A DNA stretch of 9,622 nucleotides from Chloroflexota bacterium (lineage in GTDB: Bacteria > Chloroflexota > Limnocylindria > Limnocylindrales > CSP1-4). The notes under the pieces are model-generated. The model made no database searches, was not told where the DNA came from, and saw only the letters and a program-made list of their open reading frames with translations. The first letter of the stretch is position 1, and each line of letters begins with the position of its first letter. The position numbers and the translations under genes are program-made. Below, in pieces: positions 5,690-9,622 of this stretch. The stretch lies in NCBI GenBank assembly GCA_013695255.1, contig JACDAV010000374.1, positions 1 through 9,622 on the forward strand, written 5' to 3'.

Positions 5690-7888
5690 ATGACGGACAC
5701 CGCCGACCCGATTGCCGACGGCACCACCGAGACCGACCGCCTGCCCGTCGACCCCACCCTCGTCGAGGCGATGGCGGTGCTCGACACGGAGACGGCAGCG
5801 GCCCGCCACGCCGACCTCGCCGCGCAGGTCCGGCGGGCAAACGAGCTGTACCACGGGCAGGACGCGCCGGAGCTGACCGACGCCGAGTACGACGCGCTGT
5901 TCCGCGACCTCGTCGCGCTCGAGACCGCCTTCCCACAGCTCGTCACGCCAGATTCGCCGACCCAGCGCGTCGGTGGCGCGCCGTCCGGCACGTTCGACGA
6001 GGTCCGCCACCGGCACCCGATGCTGTCGCTCTCGAACGCGTTCAGCCACGATGAGCTCCGGGCCTTCGACACCCGCGTCCGGCGCGGCCTGGGCCTCCCG
6101 CCGCCGCCGGAGCCCGCGCCGGACCTCCGCTACGTGGCCGAGCTGAAGATCGACGGCCTGGCCGTCTCGCTCCACTACGAGCGCGGTCGCCTCGTCCATG
6201 GCGCGACGCGGGGCGACGGCTCGACCGGCGAGGATGTGACGCCCAACCTGCGGACGATCCGCTCGATCCCGCACCGCCTCACGGAGCTCGCGACGCTCGA
6301 CGTCCGCGGCGAGGTGTTCATGCCGAAGAGCGAGTTCGCGCGGATCAACGCCGAGCGCGATGAGGCCGGCCTGCCGCTCTACGCCAACCCGCGGAACAGC
6401 GGCGCGGGCTCGCTCCGGCAGAAGGACCCGGACGTTACCGCCCGGCGCCTGCTGTCGGCCTGGCTCTACCAGCTACTCGAGGAGGACGGCGCCGACGGGG
6501 AGGAGCGGACGCAGTGGGCCGCGCTCGAGCGCCTCGAGCGGCTCGGCCTTCCGGTCAATCCCGAGCGAAAGGAGGCCCCGGACATCGAGGCCGTCATCGC
6601 CTTCACCGAGACGTGGCGCGAGAAGCGGCACGAGCTGCCATACGAGACGGACGGCGTGGTCGTCAAGGTCGACCGAGCCGACCAGCAGGCGCGGCTGGGG
6701 ATCGTTTCGCGAGCGCCGCGGTGGGCGATCGCCTACAAGTATCCGCCGGAGCAGGTCGAGACCGTCGTCGAGGACATCGTCCCGTACGTCGGCCGGACCG
6801 GCACGCTCACCCCCGTGGCGCACCTGCGGCCATCGAAGGTCGCGGGCTCGACCGTCGCCCGCGCCACCCTCCACAACCTCGACGAGGTCCGCCGCAAGGA
6901 CATCCGGATCGGCGACTGGGTCGTCCTCCAGAAGGCCGGCGACGTGATCCCGGAGGTCGTCCGCCCGCTCGTCGACCGGCGCACCGGCGTCGAGCGCGAG
7001 TTCGAGATGCCGGCGTCCTGCCCAGTGTGCGGGTCGGCGATCGTCCGCGACGAGGGCGCCGTCCGCCACTACTGCCCGAACCTCGCCTGCCCGGCGCGCG
7101 TTGCCCAGGAGTTCCAGCACTTCGTGGGCCGGGGCGGGATGGACATCGAGGGCGCCGGCTGGAAGGTGCTCGAGCAGCTGCTCCAGCGCGGCATGGTCCG
7201 GCGCCGGTCCGACTTCTTCCGGCTGACCGTCGAGGACCTCGAGTCGCTCGAGCGGTTCGGGCCCAAGAGCGCGGACAACCTCCACCGCTCGATCGGGCGC
7301 GCGCGACGGCGACCGCTCGGACGGATCCTGCACGCCCTCGGCATTCCGCAGGTCGGCTGGCAGACCGCGACCGACCTCACGCAGTGGCTGGTCGAGGCGC
7401 TGCCCCCGGGCGCCGGGGAGCCGGTCGGCGGAGCCGGCGGCTGGCTCACCCGCGCCTCGGCCTTCCTCAGGGAAACGGCGACCACGACGCCCGAGCGGTT
7501 CGAGGCGGTCATCGGCATCGGGCCCACGGTCGCCGCGACGCTGACTGCCTACTTCTCGGACCCCGCGACGCGCAACGCCATCGACGAACTGGTCGAGGCT
7601 GGCGTCGAGGCGGAGCTGCCGGCCCCGAGGGCCGCGGTCACCGATGCCGGACCGCTCTCCGGCCGGAGGCTCGTGGTCACCGGCACCCTGGAGGGCTTCT
7701 CGCGGGAGGAGGCCGAGGAGGCCATCCGCGCGGCCGGCGGCAAAGTCGCGGCCTCTGTCTCGAAGAAGACCGATTACCTGGTGGCCGGCGAGAACGCGGG
7801 CTCGAAGCTCGCGAAGGCCGGGTCGCTCGGCGTTCCCGTCCTCGACGAAGCTGGCTTCCGCCGCCTGCTGGCGGGCGAGGAAGGCTGA
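5690..7888 (+). CDS. ligA: NAD-dependent DNA ligase LigA
   Basis: The 732-residue enzyme seals 5'-phosphate/3'-OH nicks using NAD+, joining Okazaki fragments and completing repair. Domains in order: an NAD-binding Ia domain (ANELYHGQDAPELTDAEYDALFRDL); the adenylation domain with KIDG, whose K153 is the AMP-accepting lysine, then GDGSTGEDVTPNLRTI and the TDGVVVKVD motif; an OB fold (YVGRTGTLTPVAHL, WVVLQKAGDVIPEVV); a four-cysteine zinc finger (C444, C447, C462, C467); a helix-hairpin-helix domain; and a C-terminal BRCT domain from about 655 to the end (LSGRRLVVTGTLEGFSREEAEEAI). It exceeds the usual ~670 residues because of a ~30-residue N-terminal extension and an extra Gly/Ala/Pro-rich stretch between the two HhH halves (about residues 562-600). 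The ATG at 5690 has a leaderless-type -10; Met28 (5771), close to the canonical N-terminus, is the alternative. No catalytic residue is missing. Confidence 0.97.
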   Translation: MTDTADPIADGTTETDRLPVDPTLVEAMAVLDTETAAARHADLAAQVRRANELYHGQDAPELTDAEYDALFRDLVALETAFPQLVTPDSPTQRVGGAPSGTFDEVRHRHPMLSLSNAFSHDELRAFDTRVRRGLGLPPPPEPAPDLRYVAELKIDGLAVSLHYERGRLVHGATRGDGSTGEDVTPNLRTIRSIPHRLTELATLDVRGEVFMPKSEFARINAERDEAGLPLYANPRNSGAGSLRQKDPDVTARRLLSAWLYQLLEEDGADGEERTQWAALERLERLGLPVNPERKEAPDIEAVIAFTETWREKRHELPYETDGVVVKVDRADQQARLGIVSRAPRWAIAYKYPPEQVETVVEDIVPYVGRTGTLTPVAHLRPSKVAGSTVARATLHNLDEVRRKDIRIGDWVVLQKAGDVIPEVVRPLVDRRTGVEREFEMPASCPVCGSAIVRDEGAVRHYCPNLACPARVAQEFQHFVGRGGMDIEGAGWKVLEQLLQRGMVRRRSDFFRLTVEDLESLERFGPKSADNLHRSIGRARRRPLGRILHALGIPQVGWQTATDLTQWLVEALPPGAGEPVGGAGGWLTRASAFLRETATTTPERFEAVIGIGPTVAATLTAYFSDPATRNAIDELVEAGVEAELPAPRAAVTDAGPLSGRRLVVTGTLEGFSREEAEEAIRAAGGKVAASVSKKTDYLVAGENAGSKLAKAGSLGVPVLDEAGFRRLLAGEEG

Positions 7889-7893
7889 TCAGC
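7884..7893. repeat. 10-bp perfect palindrome over the ligA stop codon
   Basis: GCTGATCAGC is self-complementary and contains the ligA TGA (7886-7888). Further downstream CGGCC (7895-7899) can pair with GGCCG (7918-7922), and CCGG (7909-7912) with CCGG (7916-7919). No T-tract follows, so I see no convincing intrinsic terminator for ligA. Chance occurrence of such short GC palindromes is not unlikely here. Confidence 0.3.
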
Positions 7894-8031
7894 GCGGCCC
7901 GCGGTTATCCGGTCACCGGCCGTGGTAGCGCTCCATCAGCTCGCTGACGGCCGCACGCGCCGCCGGCCACCCTGGCTGGTCCTGGCCGTGATCGGCGTAA
8001 GCGTTTCGGTGGCCCCGGGCGTGATTGAGAT

Positions 8032-8601
8032 ATGGAGCTGACCGACACCTACCCGGGCACGTACCTCGGCGACGAGTCTGACGGCGCCGCAACGACTCGC
8101 AGGGAGAAAGCTGCGTCCTTCGCCGATCTCTATGCCCGGTCCCGGGACGACGTCTACCGGGCGGTCCTGCTCACGGTGCGCGACCAGCATCGCGCGGAAG
8201 ACGCGGTCCAGGAGGCCTTCGCGCGCGCGTATGCCGACTGGGACCGGATCAGGGTTCACCCGAACCCGGTCGGCTGGGTGGCCCGTGTCGCGCTGAACCA
8301 CGCGACGTCGCTGTGGCGCCGGCTTCGGCGCGAGAGCACGGAGCCGCCACCGACGACCGTCGCGCCGGCGGACGAGCGTCCCATCGACCCGCTGCTGATC
8401 CGTGCCGTCTGGCGTCTACCGCGCCGGCAACGCCAGGTGGTGGCGCTGCGGATTCTTCTCGACCAGAGCATCGACCAGACCGCCCAGTCCCTTGGCATGG
8501 CGCCGGGGACCGTCAGGGCCCACCTCCACCGCGCGCTCCGGACGCTGCACGAGCAGATCGGGGACGCCGGCCACGACACCGAGGAGTCAGACCATGGATG
8601 A
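8032..8601 (+). CDS. ECF-type RNA polymerase sigma factor (sigma-70 family, SigE-like)
   Basis: This 189-residue protein has only the sigma-2 and sigma-4 regions typical of extracytoplasmic-function sigma factors. Region 2 spans about residues 30-95 (SFADLYARSRDDVYRAVLL, then DQHRAEDAVQEAFARAYADWDRI, which binds core polymerase and the -10). A short Pro/Thr-rich linker is followed by region 4 from about 124 to 175 (LPRRQRQVVALR, then an HTH around SIDQTAQSLGMAPGTVRAHLHRAL) that would read the -35. A 28-residue N-terminal extension rich in Asp/Glu/Thr precedes region 2. The start has no strong Shine-Dalgarno site. No additional C-terminal domain (SnoaL-like, TPR) is present. The gene overlaps the next by 8 nt, the arrangement expected for a sigma factor and its membrane-bound regulator. 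The ECF subgroup and target promoters cannot be told from this sequence. Confidence 0.93.
   Translation: MELTDTYPGTYLGDESDGAATTRREKAASFADLYARSRDDVYRAVLLTVRDQHRAEDAVQEAFARAYADWDRIRVHPNPVGWVARVALNHATSLWRRLRRESTEPPPTTVAPADERPIDPLLIRAVWRLPRRQRQVVALRILLDQSIDQTAQSLGMAPGTVRAHLHRALRTLHEQIGDAGHDTEESDHG
8581..8586 (+). promoter_or_regulatory. Ribosome binding site of the sigma-partner gene (GAGGAG)
   Basis: GAGGAG inside the sigma factor's last codons lies 7 nt before the ATG at 8594. It decides the start: the longer in-frame ORF reaching back to 8402 would be wholly inside the sigma gene. A second ATG at 8598 is in another frame. Confidence 0.7.
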
Positions 8602-9358
8602 CGATCGCCTTCCGCTCGCGATCCGGCGCGCCTTTTCCCGCTACGAGATGAGGGCGCCGGCCACGCTTCCCACCGGCCGTGTCGCGCAGCCCGCACGCCC
8701 CGGCCATCGTCGCTCGTTGCCGCGACTGGCCGGGCCCGTCGTCGCCGCCGCGGCGGTCGCGGTGATCGTGGCCGGCACGCTCGTCCCCGCCCAGCCGGCC
8801 TTCGCCAGCTGGAGCGCGACCCCATCGACCGCCGACCCGGCCGTGGTGGCCAGCGCCCGGGACGACTGCTCGAGCGTCGATCCGGATCACCTGGGCGGGC
8901 TGCAGCTGGTCACGAGCGAGCAGCGCGGTGACTACACGATGCTGCTCTTCGGGGATGGCGAGGCCTACGGGCTGTGCCTCACCGGCCGGGACATCGAGCC
9001 GATGATCCTTGCCGGGCCGGGAACGGGCGCCGTCGACCTGCCCGGTGGGTCCGGTTCTCCCGGTGACGATCACAGCGGTGTCCAGGCGGCGCCGGGGGTC
9101 AGGTTTGTCGCCCAGCCGGGCAGCGATTCTGCGATCGCCGAGCGCGTCCAGGCCTGGGTGATCGGGGTGACGCCGGAGGTGGCGCGCGTGGTCATCGAGC
9201 GAGAGGGCGCGGAGCCGACGATCGCCACCCTGGGCGACGAAGTGGCGTTCGCATGGTGGCCTGCCGGCACCGAGGCCGTCGCGATCGTCGCCTACGGCGC
9301 CGACGGCGAGGTGCTCCAGAGGATCACCGTGAACGGTTCGATGGTCAGCGAGCACTGA
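8594..9358 (+). CDS. Single-pass membrane protein, probable anti-sigma factor or sigma regulator
   Basis: The 254-residue protein overlaps the ECF sigma gene by 8 nt and has its own GAGGAG site. A basic ~44-residue cytoplasmic N-terminus (MDDDRLPLAIRRAFSRYEMR...) is followed by one Ala/Val-rich membrane segment at about 45-64. About 190 extracytoplasmic residues rich in Asp, Gly, Pro and Val follow. The topology fits an anti-sigma factor, but the cytoplasmic part is shorter than a normal ~70-residue anti-sigma domain and has no HxxxCxxC zinc motif. The anti-sigma role therefore rests on gene order, not on a recognised domain. The outer part contains SWSATP just after the membrane and only two cysteines, C92 and C128, which could form a disulfide. 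A secreted protein with a cleaved signal at the PAFA-SWS site near residue 71 is an alternative, although the charged N-terminus is long for a signal peptide. I do not recognise a named family for the C-terminal domain. Confidence 0.75.
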   Translation: MDDDRLPLAIRRAFSRYEMRAPATLPTGRVAQPARPGHRRSLPRLAGPVVAAAAVAVIVAGTLVPAQPAFASWSATPSTADPAVVASARDDCSSVDPDHLGGLQLVTSEQRGDYTMLLFGDGEAYGLCLTGRDIEPMILAGPGTGAVDLPGGSGSPGDDHSGVQAAPGVRFVAQPGSDSAIAERVQAWVIGVTPEVARVVIEREGAEPTIATLGDEVAFAWWPAGTEAVAIVAYGADGEVLQRITVNGSMVSEH

Positions 9359-9382
9359 CCCACGCTCAGCGCTGCTCCTCCC

Positions 9383-9410
9383 GGGACGGTGGCCGGTTGG
9401 CCGCCGTCTC
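9383..9410. terminator. Hairpin between the sigma-partner gene and the convergent GNAT gene
   Basis: GACGGTGGCC (9385-9394) pairs with GGCCGCCGTC (9399-9408) around a GGTT loop. This gives ten pairs with one G-T wobble, extendable by two more (G9384-T9409, G9383-C9410). It lies 24 nt after the TGA and in the 68-bp gap between convergent genes, so it could serve both directions. There is no T-tract on either side. Confidence 0.45.
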
Positions 9411-9414
9411 GGTC

Positions 9415-9430
9415 CTGACGCTTCCGTCAG
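9415..9430. terminator. Second small hairpin overlapping the GNAT stop codon
   Basis: CTGACG (9415-9420) and CGTCAG (9425-9430) are perfect inverted repeats around a 4-nt CTTC loop, immediately after the larger hairpin. The right arm contains the minus-strand TGA of the GNAT gene (9429-9427). Tandem hairpins between convergent genes suggest transcription ends here, but a T-run is lacking. Confidence 0.3.
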
Positions 9431-9622
9431 CCGAGGGCGTGGTTGAACTGTCCCCAGATCGCCTCCGGTTGCCAGTCGAGCGGCTCGCCCCGGATCAGCC
9501 GCGGCGCCTGCCACGCCTCCTGCCAGCCCAGGCGCTGCAGCCGGGCCAGCGCGCCGCGGTTGGCGGTCACCACGCCCGCCCGAACGCGACGTTCGGGCCT
9601 GGCTGCCGCCCGCCGGGCCTCG
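9427..9622 (-). CDS. C-terminal part of a GNAT-family N-acetyltransferase (5' end outside window)
   Basis: Reading the minus strand from the window edge gives 64 residues ending at TGA. The segment TANRGALARLQRLGW matches the end of a GNAT fold, where an 'N..A..L..RLGF' helix follows the acetyl-CoA-binding part. The tail LIRGEPLDWQPEAIWGQF resembles the C-terminal extension of GNAT proteins carrying a second acetyltransferase-like domain (Acetyltransf_18 type). GNAT enzymes transfer acetyl from acetyl-CoA to an amine; the substrate is unknown. The acetyl-CoA-binding motif Q/RxxGxG/A would lie outside the window, so the assignment rests on the C-terminal pattern only. The gene converges with the sigma-partner gene. 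Confidence 0.65.
   Translation of the reverse strand, partial: EARRAAARPERRVRAGVVTANRGALARLQRLGWQEAWQAPRLIRGEPLDWQPEAIWGQFNHALG

Noticed and set aside
4027..6054. Long plus-strand frame spanning the oxidase, the DinB-like gene and the start of ligA
   Set aside because: It is Arg/Gly/Pro-rich without motifs and crosses three supported genes in other frames.
7936..8301. Minus-strand 121-codon frame over the sigma gene start
   Set aside because: It has no recognisable domain and is antisense to a clear sigma region 2.
8402..8593. N-terminal extension of the sigma-partner protein back to 8402
   Set aside because: It lies wholly within the sigma gene in another frame, and the GAGGAG at 8581-8586 points to the ATG at 8594.
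1..9622. Mobile element, CRISPR or defence-island signatures
   Set aside because: No transposase, integrase, direct-repeat array, tRNA or attachment-like duplication was seen, and codon and base use look uniform across the window.

Overview
The window looks like a chromosomal, mostly housekeeping segment of a very GC-rich bacterium. The base composition is visibly G+C-heavy throughout and third codon positions are almost all G or C. Three points argue for a Chloroflexota-like (for example Limnocylindria) or actinobacterial-like lineage: a lipoprotein resembling the mycobacterial LppX/LprG group, GTG starts, and start codons placed 6-7 nt downstream of TANNNT hexamers as in leaderless mRNAs. 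This assignment is inference from style and gene content; no marker gene was compared.

Layout from left to right. Positions 2-340 carry the C-terminal end of a P-loop nucleotide kinase/AAA-type ATPase cut by the window edge. Positions 486-1250 encode a secreted lipoprotein followed by a strong GC hairpin. Positions 1386-4034 encode a UvrD/PcrA DNA helicase complete with its C-terminal Tudor-like domain. Its stop overlaps the GTG start of an FMN-dependent alpha-hydroxy-acid oxidase/dehydrogenase (4031-5164). That gene converges with a DinB-fold protein on the minus strand (5161-5631), and the two stop codons share one CTAG. The DinB-like gene diverges from a full-length NAD-dependent DNA ligase, LigA (5690-7888), across a 58-bp gap holding opposed -10-like hexamers. 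An ECF sigma factor (8032-8601) overlaps a single-pass membrane protein (8594-9358) that is probably its regulator. A hairpin pair then separates these from the C-terminal end of a GNAT acetyltransferase on the minus strand (9427-9622).

Functionally, UvrD/PcrA and LigA are core DNA repair and replication enzymes. The oxidase and DinB-like protein lie between them without an obvious biochemical link. The sigma/membrane-protein pair is a self-contained envelope-signalling unit whose partner lacks a recognisable anti-sigma domain. I found no CRISPR array, tRNA, rRNA, insertion sequence, phage gene or clear defence system, and no convincing undescribed multi-gene system. The most useful leads are the three leaderless-type starts, the helicase-oxidase coupling, the atypical sigma partner and the enlarged LigA.
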